From Stercorarius parasiticus (taxonomy: Eukaryota; Chordata; Aves; Charadriiformes; Stercorariidae): 64,000 bases of DNA. Numbering within the stretch: the stretch's first letter is position 1; each line of letters starts with the position of its first letter. The notes beneath the pieces are model-generated. The model made no database searches. It was not told where the DNA came from and saw nothing but the letters and a program-made list of their open reading frames with translations. The stretch is from contig VWZL01002503.1 in the NCBI GenBank assembly GCA_013396915.1, positions 324,896-388,895 on the forward strand. Direction: 5' to 3'. The translations under genes were made by a program, and so were the position numbers. Shown piece by piece: positions 38,837 through 48,599 of this stretch.

Positions 38837-39070
38837 CAACCCCTGTAATCCCCTCCTGTGACACCCCCATTTTCCCCCTGTGACACTCACAACCCCGTAA
38901 TTCCCTCCTGTGACCCCCAACAATCCCCCTGTGATCCATTGTAACATCTGTAACTCCCTGCTGTGACCCACCACAGAGCCCTGTGACCCCTAAACCCCAC
39001 TGTCCCCTCCTGTGACCCCCCAGGTTCCCCTCTGACGCCCTTGCTGTGACCCACCCTGTGATCCCCATCC
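38837..39070. repeat. Degenerate minisatellite of CTGTGACCCC type
   Basis: Repeated variants of CCCCTCCTGTGACACCCCCA, CCCTCCTGTGACCCCCAAC and CCCCTGTGATCC follow the gap directly, in irregular units of roughly 20-35 bp. The array probably extends into the gap. It leaves long apparent open frames across the N run, which are artefacts. Confidence 0.8.
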
Positions 39071-39771
39071 CTCTCCATGATCCCTGCCCAGGCCCATGAC
39101 TGCCCCCCTGCTCCCACCATGCCCTTCCTGCTGTGACCTCCATGCAGCAGCAATTATTGCTCCTGCCGCCCCCTTCCCAGCTGCCCACCACCGGCCCCCT
39201 GGAGGTGGGGGGCTGAACCCCACCCAGCGAGCCCCCCAGTGCCCCGTTGGCCAGCCCAGCACAGCGTGGGCAGAGGGCAGCTGAGGCAGGGAGGGGGACC
39301 CCCCAGCAGCCCCACAAAGCGGGGGGACACACCATCGGGCAGGCCAGCGAGTGTCCTCTGCCCCTCCTGGACACCCCACCCTGCTTCCCACCAGCTTGAG
39401 GATGGACACTGGGCTCATTGGTCACATTAGAGACATTTACTGCTGGAGACAACTCCTGTGCCACTGCCGGCAGCTCCTGGCACTCTCCTGGCTGGGCCCC
39501 AGTGCTGGGTGCTGGCAGCTCGTCCTCCACCCGCATCAGTTTGACAGATGCAGAAATTCCTCGTCCTCTGCAAGTGGACAGACACATGGAGTGACAGACG
39601 GATCCACAGAGCCCCTCCTAGCCCCACAGAGAGATGGCAATGGCTGATGCTTCCCACTTTGTCCCTGCTGTCAGTGATGGGGAGAAGTGGTCCAGACCCT
39701 CCATGTACCCCCATGCTTCCTGGGATGTCACTTCACGTCCTGTCACCCGCAATGGTGGCATTAATGAACTT
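39071..39771. other. Intergenic sequence between RABL6 and AMBP
   Basis: GC-rich sequence upstream of RABL6 and downstream of the AMBP 3' end. I found no domain or convincing exon in it. Confidence 0.5.
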
Positions 39772-39777
39772 TATATT
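39772..39777 (-). terminator. Possible AMBP poly(A) signal (AATATA variant)
   Basis: Minus-strand AATATAAAG is the only poly(A)-like hexamer I saw downstream of the AMBP coding end; no AATAAA was found between it and 40,295. It would give a 3' UTR of about 0.5 kb. Weak evidence. Confidence 0.3.
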
Positions 39778-40344
39778 GGTGACAGGGATAATAAAAGATG
39801 GGCTCTGCGCTAAGACATTCTACTCTGGCCCCGTTTCCCATCCATGGGGCATGGTGAGCGCCCAGCTCCTGCCCCACAGGACTCGCCTGGGGCTGGCTGT
39901 GGTTGAAGACCCTTGAGCTTGCCCCTCTCTGTGGGAAGATTTTCCCCATCACACTCCTGAAAACCTGCTGGTCCATCCATCCCAAGGGCTGAGCAGTACC
40001 CATTGTGTCTCCCAAGGAGGTTCAATATGGAAACCCCTGCGATGACTAGAGCTGGAGGGTCTGTCAGGCATTGCATGGAGGGCACACCCCTGGCGGGGAG
40101 CCTGGTTTGGTCCTTATTCGGTGTCAGGGTCCCTACAGCCCCCCAAATCTTTCAGCCACTCTTCCCTCAGTGGCATCCTCTCCTGGGGGCTGTTGCCTCC
40201 GCTGCTCCCCACTGCACCCCAGCCTGCTCAGGGCCATTCCCCCTTTTATCAAGACCATTTTGAAGTTCAGTCGTGGCCTCAGTACGTCTGCAGCCTACAC
40301 AGTCCCCCTGTGTGATACTGTCTGTAGATTAATGACCATGTTCC

Positions 40345-40361
40345 TCAGTTCGTCAGAGTCC
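40345..40361 (-). CDS. AMBP: AMBP exon 10, tentative terminal exon
   Basis: Splicing from the exon 9 donor to the nearest acceptor (GGGTCAG) adds GTLTN and a stop at 40345-40347. In another frame the same sequence reads [13 protein letters not shown], closer to the human tail DGDEELLRF, with a stop at 40295-40297. That frame is also continuous with exon 9 through the unspliced intron. The true 3' end is unresolved. Confidence 0.4.
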
Positions 40362-43300
40362 CTGACCCAGGACAGCCCCATCCTGAACACACCCAGATCC
40401 AGGACAGCCCCATCCCAAGACCCACCCCAGATCCAGGACAGCCCCATCCCAACCCCAGGCAGACCCAGCACACCCAGACCCAGCCCGGAGCAGGACAGGA
40501 GATGGTGCAGGCTGCTGCCCTGGGTCCCCCAGCAGTGCGGTGTGGTGAAGGCAGGGTGCGGGCAGGGTGTGGGCAGGGTGGGGGTACCTGCCAGCAAAGG
40601 AGCCCCACAGTACTCCTTGCACTCCTTCTCCGAGTAGAACTGGTTCCCGTTACCCTTGCAGCCTCCGTAGCTGAATGTGATGCACTTGCCCTGAGTGGCG
40701 TCGAAGGCCCAGCGTGTCACCGGCTTCTGGCAGGGACCCTGGACGATGGGCAGCCTGCAGGCAGCTGTGGGGACAAGGGACTACTCTGAGGGCAGGGGTT
40801 CAGGGCCCCCACACCTCCCACATGGATGCTGGACACGTGAGGTCTCTCTCAGATCCCCTCTGATGCCTCAGCGAAGGCACCTCCCATGCCCACACCGCAC
40901 CGGGATGCCTCCTGGTGGTCCCACTCACCCTCAGTCCGGCACGCCTGCAGGCACTCCTTCTCCGAGTAGAAGTTGTTGCCGTTGCCCAGACAGCCGCCGT
41001 AGAGGAAGGATTCGCAGGCCATGGAGGAGGAGTTGTAGAAGAAGCGGGAGAGCATCCCGCTGCAGGGCCCAGGGTCCCGGCTCAGTCGGCAGGAGTCTGG
41101 GGATGGGCGCAGCATGGGCTGTCACAGGCAAACAGGGATGCAGGGCAGGGGGACACCCCATGCAGACCCCCTCCCCTGGGACGTACCTTCCTTATTGCCG
41201 ATGTAAGGGGGCAGGGGTCCCGCGGCCGAGCCCTCCTCGGGGGGCAGGACTGCTCTCCGCACCCTCTGAACAGGGAAGGAAGCACAGAGCTGCTGTCAGC
41301 CCCTGCCCATGGGACCTGCTGCCCACCCCTGGACCCCTGCTGGCCCCGGGATGGGCAACGGTGGGGGCAGCTCTGCTGGGTGCTGCAGCCCGTCCAGGCT
41401 CCAACCCTCCTCGGTGCTGCCAGCACATCTCCAGTCACTGATCTTGGGTCAACAGGCTGTGATCCCTCCCCACATCATGGTCTTCCCAGCCCTGTGCTTA
41501 TCATGGGTGGGCACCGGGATCGTGTATTTTGAATAAAGACACCCAAAGTGCCCCAGTCATGCCCAGGGCTGGCGACATGTCTCTGCTCTCGCTGGTGTAA
41601 GGTGGTGCATTACCTGCTCTCGAGTCAACTGCATTGTTTCTCCTATGAAAGTCCCACTCCCTCTTGAAAATCCTTCTAAACTCAACCCTGTTGGGTGACT
41701 GTAGCTGAAGGATCAGTGGGACACTGAGCTGCCTCCCCATCCCTGGAGGGGGGGTCCACATCACGGCCGGAGCACCCAGCCGGGCAAGGAGACATCAGGC
41801 TCCACATGCAGCAACTTTCACCCCGTGAAAAAAAATCAGAGTAGGAAAGGACCATTGCCTTCCACTTGGAAATGAGTCCTAGTGCCCACCTGGCCCCAGG
41901 ACCCTCACCCTGCCGCCCGTGCCTGCCTGTGCCCCCGTCCTTGCAGGCAAAGCCCATCAGCAGAGATGAAAGAGCATCTCCCAGGGCAGTCAGTAGAGCC
42001 GCTGCCCAAACAATGTGTCCTGCCCACAGAGCCTGGTCCCTGGACACGGGGTCTCCAGTAGGTTTGACTTGGAGGGCATGTCCCCAGCCATCTCAGGAGG
42101 TCCCGGGCTGGACCACTCACCTGGGAGGCAGCTGCAGTCTCCTGAGGAATGCATTCACCTGGCCCAGACGACAGGAGACAAGATCAGCAGCATGAGAGGG
42201 GAGGCACCCTGACACACTCATCTCACTGTGGTCCTGCACTGTGCACACACAGGACCCCAGGGAAGGGGATGCCCCCCCAGTTTCACCCCAGCATTCTTCC
42301 CTTCTTGCTGCTTTCCACCTCCCACTTACAGGAGCATCACCCTGAAATCCCCATGCCCACCTCCATCATGCTAGAACCTTCTGAACCCCAGGCTGAGCAA
42401 GAAGCTCCTCAGGTCCTGGGAGCACCGAGTCATGGGGTCTTGAGTGTCCCTGGCTGTCCTGCGCCCTCGTTCCAGTACAGCGTTGTGGGGTGCGTTGACC
42501 TGACAGCCCAGCAAGGACCCCACTGACTGGAAGCTGGTGGAAGCCTGATACATGGCCTTGTCTTCTTCCCATCCCACCCTACCAAAGCCCTCGTCTCTCC
42601 TCCCTCCACCCTGACTGTCCTCCCTTCTCCCCAGCCTTGCGCACCAAGAAGGAACAGCCCCAGTGCTCTGGCATTCTGGGGGGACAGGCAATGGAAGAAG
42701 TGCCTCGTGGTGGGTTACCTCTGTTGGCCAGGATGAAGATGGAGTCCGCAGGGATGCCCATCTCTAGAGCCAGCTGCTGGAAAGACTCGATGAGGTCCTC
42801 CCGCAGCTCCGGGTTCCTCCCTGGGCAAGGGAACAGGCTGTGAACAGGGTTGGGGTGGGAGGGGGTCTGCATGCAGTCCCCCAACCACCCACCAACCTGC
42901 AGAGCTCAGGCAGCTACAGGCAAGCCCAGTACCAGCCTCCTGATCCTACCCAACCCCTCCTCTGTTGTTCTTGACCAGCCTTGAGCAAGGGCTTGGACAA
43001 AGTGGTTTTAATGTTTTTCAATCACAAAAGACAGCATCTTCTGCCACTTCAGGGTTTCTTCCAAGCAAATGTTGCCACCTTCATCCCAAACAATGGGCTA
43101 GTTCGGATGGTCTCTGTGTGATGTGGCTTTAAACTGAGCCACAAGACTCAGCCTCTGCAGTGCTGAAGATGAACTGGTCCAGAGCACCACTTCCAAAGCC
43201 ATGGTCGGGTGCCTCAAGGCCAAGGGACCTGAGGGACCATTGGGTGGTGTTTCTGAGCTGTATTGGTCCACCCCAAAGCCTGCTTGCCCTCAAGTGCCAT

Positions 43301-45159
43301 AGCCAGACGTACCGTACAGCTTCAGGGTGGTGCTTGGGCCAAAACTACTTTTCTTCTTCATCAGAATGACAGCATATTCTTCGTAATTGGTGCGGAGCAC
43401 ATAGGACCGGATAGACACATCCCATTCTGGTGAGACAGAGACACAGGGAACATCATTCCTGCCCCTCAAGGAGAAATGGGGCAGTGTAGGACAATCCCAG
43501 AGCTGGGGGCTGAAATCAGGCAGCTAATTCAAGAAAATAGTTGATTTTTGGGAAGCAGACTCTGATACAATCCCAAGTCCCTTTAGGCTCACCAGCCTCT
43601 TCTTAGTTGAGGGGACTGGAAACCAAGGGTTGCGGACAACTGAGACACCACCAACACTCCTGAGATGAGTCCTTGGGCCCTTGGGGACAGGAGGGATCTA
43701 CTGGAACATCTCATAATCCTGTGCCTATGCAGGGACAGTGGTGAGACAGCCCCTTTCCTCAAACTTCACTCCATACTTTGGCTGGAAATGACCCAAACTG
43801 TGGAGTGGTTTCTGAGCCCTGCTCTCCCAAACCCTGGCACTGGTTCCCATCACTCAGCCATGCCACAGCTCTTGCGGATGAGCAGGTCAGCAGCGAGCCC
43901 AACTTACTGGGGTTATAGTAGGTGTATTTGCCGGGAGTGCTGGTTTTCAGGTACTCTCCTGAGATACGCGTGCAGTCACCTTGCCTGGAGGGAGGGGGAA
44001 AACAAGCAGCTGCTTGGAGTGATCGTTTTTCTGGTTATTGGACAAAAATCATGTCTGGGGCACCAAGGCCATAGCACAGGACCCCTGAAATCCCCCTGGG
44101 TGTTTGAGCCTAACGCAGCCCCTCCTTGGGGCTCTGATGCCAGCCAGTGCTAGCAACCCCCGTGTCTTGTCCCAGCCCCTGGGAGATCCCGCACCCCCAG
44201 GTGGGGTGGCTTTGGGGGAGGCTTGAGCACCCATGGCAGTGCCCCTACCGCAGCCGGGTGCTGGCGGTGCTGATCTGGTCGTCGCTGGGGCCAGGGCCCA
44301 GCACCAGCGTGCCCATGCTGAACTTCTCCTTGTAGTTCTTCATCCACGTACAGGTCGTGCCGATGGCGATGTCGTACCACTTCCCGTACATCTGCGGGGA
44401 GAAGAAAGGGACATCACCATCAGCCCTTTCCACCGAGGTAGGGCACCTCCTGGTTTCCTGCAGAGCTGAAATATTCCTGGCCCAGAGAGCAACTGGGGGG
44501 ATGATGGTGCAGGGTGCCAAGGCCAGAGCTGCCGCAGGATTTGGGAAGCGGATCAGCACGAAGCAGGATTTTCCTGGGTTCCCTGACCACCAGGCAGGAC
44601 TGGAGGCATCAGGCTGGCTTCTCCCCATGTGTCCCAGGGGACACCAGAGCCAGGCACACGTGTGGGGCTGCGCAGAGCCTGGCAGGGGACAGGGCTGTCC
44701 GCAGGAGATCTCCCTGGCACGCTGCATCCTGCACGAATCCTGCGCGCTGGGGCTGCCTGCGGGCCCTGCCAGCACCTCTTAGGCTGGGCTGATGAACAGA
44801 CATCTCATGGGATTCACCAGCCCCAGCCGCTCAGGCTCAGGCCACCCGGCTGAGGTGTTTGCTGGGCTGAGGCCATCCCAATGGCCAGAGCTGGTGGGAT
44901 GGCACCCCAGGAAGGACACGCTGTCAATGCCTGTCCCACACAGCCTGACACGGGCATGGGTAAATATCTCCCTCCTTTCTGGAGGAGAAGGAAGTAAAGC
45001 TTTCCCCTATCCCTTCTGCCCCAGAATTAAGGGACCGCAAGCCGCCATTACCCGCTCAGCTTCAAAATTCTCCTGCACTTGGATATCCTCATCCTGGTCC
45101 CCGACGGGGGTCCCGCTGGCCATGGCAAAGAGGAGGAGGGAAAGGAGACCCCAAAACAT
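40345..45159 (-). CDS. AMBP: AMBP: alpha-1-microglobulin/bikunin precursor, complete
   Basis: A secreted plasma precursor made mainly in liver; furin-type cleavage releases the lipocalin alpha-1-microglobulin and the Kunitz inhibitor bikunin. Seen: ten exons (45052-45159, 44249-44391, 43908-43984, 43313-43426, 42719-42820, 42121-42158, 41187-41265, 40929-41096, 40588-40764, 40345-40361), about 340 residues against 352 in human. Order: signal peptide ([16 protein letters not shown]), lipocalin with GKWYDIA and TNYEEYA motifs, a free Cys in GTTCTWM matching human Cys34, the disulfide pair QGDC and GECIP, cleavage site RVRR, then two Kunitz domains with six Cys each. Kunitz P1 residues are Ser and Gln (human Met and Arg). 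The bikunin attachment site reads EEGSAAG, not SG. Both human lipocalin N-glycosylation sequons are absent, while NSS is kept in Kunitz 1. The last exon is uncertain. Introns of 0.1-0.9 kb show no other genes. Confidence 0.96.
40367..40450. repeat. 32-34 bp tandem repeat in the last AMBP intron
   Basis: Three copies of CCAGGACAGCCCCATCC, starting at 40367, 40399 and 40433, with partly conserved spacers. The tentative terminal-exon acceptor abuts the first copy. Confidence 0.85.
40551..40584. repeat. 11-bp tandem repeat beside the AMBP exon 9 donor
   Basis: Three copies of GCAGGGTGYGG end just inside the intron next to exon 9. Confidence 0.8.
40588..40764 (-). CDS. AMBP: AMBP exon 9 (Kunitz domain 2)
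   Basis: A second Kunitz domain, from [18 protein letters not shown] to [10 protein letters not shown] with six Cys, then LLA and a split codon before donor GTACCC. P1 is Gln, where the human domain has Arg, the residue responsible for trypsin inhibition. Confidence 0.96.
40929..41096 (-). CDS. AMBP: AMBP exon 8 (Kunitz domain 1)
   Basis: One complete Kunitz domain, from [16 protein letters not shown] to [10 protein letters not shown], with six Cys in canonical spacing. P1, the residue after the second Cys, is Ser (human Met). The NSS sequon in [10 protein letters not shown] matches the glycosylated human site. Confidence 0.96.
41187..41265 (-). CDS. AMBP: AMBP exon 7 (RVRR cleavage site, bikunin N-terminus)
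   Basis: The acceptor TGTTCAG is followed by [20 protein letters not shown], then YIGNKE. RVRR is the conserved proprotein convertase site. The Ser that carries chondroitin sulfate in human bikunin is followed here by Ala, not Gly. Confidence 0.94.
42121..42158 (-). CDS. AMBP: AMBP exon 6 (38 nt, end of lipocalin)
   Basis: A micro-exon encoding [13 protein letters not shown] between acceptor GGGCCAG and donor GTGAGT. Its Cys closes the lipocalin disulfide. The human LIPR tail before the cleavage site is not present. Confidence 0.9.
42719..42820 (-). CDS. AMBP: AMBP exon 5 (lipocalin C-terminal helix)
   Basis: It encodes [20 protein letters not shown] then [14 protein letters not shown], the helix and motif 3 region of the lipocalin fold. 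The donor is G|GTAACC. Confidence 0.95.
43313..43426 (-). CDS. AMBP: AMBP exon 4 (lipocalin motif 2)
   Basis: It encodes [19 protein letters not shown], then [19 protein letters not shown]. The TNYEEYA box is lipocalin motif 2. The human sequon KWNIT is replaced by KWDVS. The donor is G|GTACGT. Confidence 0.95.
43908..43984 (-). CDS. AMBP: AMBP exon 3
   Basis: It encodes [19 protein letters not shown] then YTYYNP, completing the Arg of exon 2. Its Cys pairs in the family with the Cys of exon 6. The donor is A|GTAAGT. Confidence 0.95.
44249..44391 (-). CDS. AMBP: AMBP exon 2 (lipocalin motif 1)
   Basis: The acceptor CCCCGCAG is followed by [18 protein letters not shown], holding the lipocalin GxW motif and the reactive Cys equivalent. 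It continues through [16 protein letters not shown] to STASTRL and a split Arg. The donor is GTAGGG. Confidence 0.95.
45052..45159 (-). CDS. AMBP: AMBP exon 1 (signal peptide)
   Basis: ATG at 45157-45159. It encodes 36 residues: a hydrophobic signal core [11 protein letters not shown], then the mature start and [12 protein letters not shown]. It ends in phase 0 at CGG|GTAATG. The QVQENF segment matches the human N-terminus, but the human NIS sequon that follows reads EAE here. Confidence 0.95.
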
Positions 45160-46512
45160 TGTGACTGGTGGCTTCGGAGTGCTCCTGAGCCCCAGTGCAC
45201 GCGCGGGATCCCGGACTCTGTGCTGTCCCCACTGCGCAGCAGCGTGACCTTCAGACTGCGGCCAGCGGGGCCAGCCAGCTTGGCTGGGGGGGGCTGCCGG
45301 GGGGGCGTGGGGCAGCTGGTGGCCCTGCACGGCCCTGGCCATGTGGGCCTTGGCAGCGGTGGGGATTTGCAGAGAGCTGACATGGGGTGCAGGAGGGGAG
45401 ACGAGCACCCTCCTGCTGCGCCAGGCTAAGCTCCTCACCCTCCCCGGTTCCTACACAACTCCTTGGCCCAGACACGGGGCCAGGACCTGCCTGTCTCCTT
45501 TATTCTACCTTGGGATCCATATTCCTACTCTGGCATCCTGCAAAGAGCCTGCAAAGAGCCCCAGCCCTGACAGCCCAGCCCAGCCCTGCGGAGAGGAGAG
45601 GACTGAGGGCTCCTCAGTGCTCACCCCAGGCTGCCTGACCCTGACCAGTGTCCGCAGGGAGCAGAGCCCGCACTGCCTGCTCCCCTTTTGGACCCCCTTC
45701 CCTGGGGGTCCCAAGCCAGTGGCCAATGCCTGGGCGTCACCCATCCTACAGCTAAGGATCCGCAGGCCGGCAGGCGTGGGTGGTGCTGGGCATGCCGTCC
45801 CTCCACTGTTTGCCTTTGCAGGATGATTAACTGAAACCAAACAGCCCGGGAGAAATGGCAAACAGAGCAAAGGGCAGGAGCCCCTCTGCGGGTCAGCCCC
45901 CAGCCCAATATTTGCAGAGAAGGGCCGGAGCTGGAGGCACACTTGCAGGAGGCGGCTGGACTTTCACCCCTCCTCTCCACCGCAGGCCACTAACGGACCT
46001 TTTGCACAGGACCGATGGATGCACTGCCCGGCCAGCATGAGCTGCGGGGGAGGCCGTGGTCCGGGCATCTCATCACACACGTCTTCGTGTCACATCTGGG
46101 GCGTCCTCCGGAGCAAGGAGGACCTCTGGACATGAGGCAGAGACCCCTTTAATAAACCCACCTCATTAACCCGCCCTGTGCTTCTCTCTGTCTGGAGGAG
46201 CACCTCTGCACCCCTCGGTCCAGAAGCAGCGCTGGGCTCCAGCCCCTCGAGCGGGGGCTGCGGGACGCCGGGGCTGCCGGGGCTGCCCCGGGGGTCCCTC
46301 CCCGCGCAGGGGTCCCGCTGCCCCCGGCCCCGCCGACGCTAGGTGGCAGCCGGCGGTAAGGAATGACAGCCCGGCACCGCTCCGGTCCCCGACTCCGCTC
46401 CGGTCCCCGCCGCGCTGCAGCCTCGGCGGGCGGGGGGACACCGCTGTGCCCCTCGGGGCAGCCCTTCCTTCGGCGCCGGGGTCGGGACAGGGCCCCGGGC
46501 AGCGGGGGCAGC
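45160..46512. other. Region upstream of AMBP, no gene recognised
   Basis: GC-rich 5' flank of AMBP. No TATA box was seen close to the start codon, and liver-factor sites could not be assigned by eye. A very CpG-rich patch lies at about 46,230-46,500. Confidence 0.5.
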
Positions 46513-46770
46513 GGGGACCGGCAGCGACGGGCAGTGGGGGCTGGCGACGATGGGCAGTGGGGGACCGGTGGTGATGGTGGCAGGGACTGGCAATGATGGG
46601 CAGTGAGGACTGGCAGCAATGGGCAGGGGGGACCGCCAGCGATGCTAGAGGGGACTGGCACTGACGAGCAGTGGGGACCGTCAGCGACGGGCAATGGGGG
46701 CTGGCAATGATGGGCAGTGGGGACTGGCAGTGATGGCAGTGGGGACTGGCAGCAATGGGCCGTGGGGACC
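46513..46770. repeat. 23-bp minisatellite, about 11 copies
   Basis: Head-to-tail variants of GGGGACTGGCAGCGATGGGC followed by AGT, 22-24 bp each, about 11 units with mutations (ACC/ACT, GAC/GAT). It is located 1.4-1.6 kb upstream of AMBP. Confidence 0.9.
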
Positions 46771-48599
46771 GGCCCCGGGAGATTTGCAAAGCAGGACGGG
46801 CTGTTGAGTGCTGGCAGTGGGGCCAGAGCCCTGTGCTGTGGCAGGGCAGGACCAGCTGCTCATGCACTGCCCACCACGGGAATGGGCCTTCCCATATCAT
46901 TGGTGCAGAGAAGCGCCCTGTGGGGGCAAATGTGCCCAAACAGCAACAGTCCCAAGTGTGAACAACGCAGGACACACTCCTAAATACCCTCTTTGGGAAC
47001 CAGTCTGATTTACTGGGAGCACACGTGCCCCATGCTGGGACCTGGCTGGGGAGGGAGGAGGATGTGTGACCCTGGGATCAGTTGTCCTTCCTGCAGCTGC
47101 TGCTGGACTTCTCTCCTCCCACTGCTGGTGCTCGGGGGGAGCGGAGGGAGCTGCTCCCTTCCAAAGGATGAAGCTGGAGAAGCTGCAGGCCTGGGGCACA
47201 TCCAGCCCCATCCTCTCCTCTTCTGTACACATGAATAGCATGTGGCTGCAACCACAGGCCCATGGGCACCATCCTCGCTGGGAAAGCTGGGGAGCAGCTG
47301 TACTGGCTGCAAAACTCGTCTCGTGCACGTGTCCTGTGTTGAGAAAGGCCAGGGAGGTGGTGCAGGCCCCCACCCCTGTCTTCACTTCTGAAAACACACT
47401 CACTGTCCCCATCCCCATCCCCAAGGCTGTGGCTGTTGTCTGCTTTGGCTGGGATGGGGATGGAGAAACCCCCCCCAGATTGCCAGAGTACAGGGCTGTG
47501 ATGGAGCCTCTGCGGGGCACGGCTCTCCAGGGAGGGGGCTGCTGGGGTCCCAGGCAGGGCAGCCCCAGGGAGCATCCGCCAGAACAAGCGGCTCCGGGTG
47601 CCCAGGGAGGGACGTTCCTGCGGATTACTCTGGCCGGGAGACAGGGCAGCAGCGGTCCTGCGGGAGCTGTGGGGTGCGAGCAGCTGCCAATTTGCAGGAA
47701 GTTTAGAAAACGCTTTGGTTTCAAACCAGTTTGGGCAAAAACCAAATGTAGGGAGAAACCAGCAGAAAATTCCTGCAGACCAAATTCCCCCATCCCCACT
47801 GGCACTGAGAGGCCCCAGCCCCCAGAACCCCCCAGTGTCGGGGCACAGTGGGGCGGGTGTGGGGGCAGGAGGCACAGCAGAACCTGAGGGACCACCAGCA
47901 CCATGAGTGGGTCCCCAGGGCCCCATGCCCTGAGTGGGCGGCTGGGGGCACACCAGGCAGGGCCCTGCAGAGATGAGGGCCAACAGGATTCAGCATCCAG
48001 CAGCGGAAAAAGAAGATGATATTTATTTACAGGGGCCTGGCTCCCCTCCTCTCCCACTCCCCACTGGCTGTGTTACAGGCTAGAGGAGATATTCCTGTCT
48101 AGTCCTTTCAGTGTCCCTTTATGGACCTGCTGTCCACAAGCTTGTCCACTCCCTTTCTGAACCAGTGTTGCCTGTCTCCCTTTCCCCCACGGTAGCAAGC
48201 TCTAAACGTTCAAACCCCAGTATGTAAAAAAGTTTTAGCTTCTCTGTTTTAAACCCCTCACTTGCTGGCACTCCTTACTCCAAGGACTGCTGGAGAACTA
48301 CAGATTCATGCTCATCTTGTCCACCAAGATTTTGCAAGCCTCGGTCATATTCTCCCTTGGTCTTCCCCTTTCCAAACAGGGGACTCTTAGCCTTTCTAGT
48401 CCCCTCTTGCACGACAGGCACTTAATCTCCTTGGTTATTACAGAGCAAGTTCAGAGAAAGTGAACTCCTCTATCTCCTTCTTGAGCTGTGAAAACCAGAG
48501 CTCAAGCGCATAGTACCCAAGATGAGGGCTCATCAAGGTTTTCTACAGTTTCTACAAACCACTTTGCATCTTGTTGCCAACACTCTTCTTCATCACACA
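46771..48599. other. No recognised gene; unusually stop-poor stretch
   Basis: The stretch 46,897-48,057 stays open on the minus strand for 386 codons, and shorter overlapping open frames exist on both strands. No domain, signal peptide or splice structure supports a protein. Confidence 0.5.

Noticed and set aside
38232..39587. Open frames of up to 451 codons crossing the N gap
   Set aside because: They are open only because N codons translate as X. The flanks are a CpG island and a minisatellite, with no protein features.
40345..45159. Two separate genes, a lipocalin and a Kunitz inhibitor, instead of one
   Set aside because: All exons are on one strand with matching phases, and the RVRR linker exon joins the two parts exactly as in AMBP.
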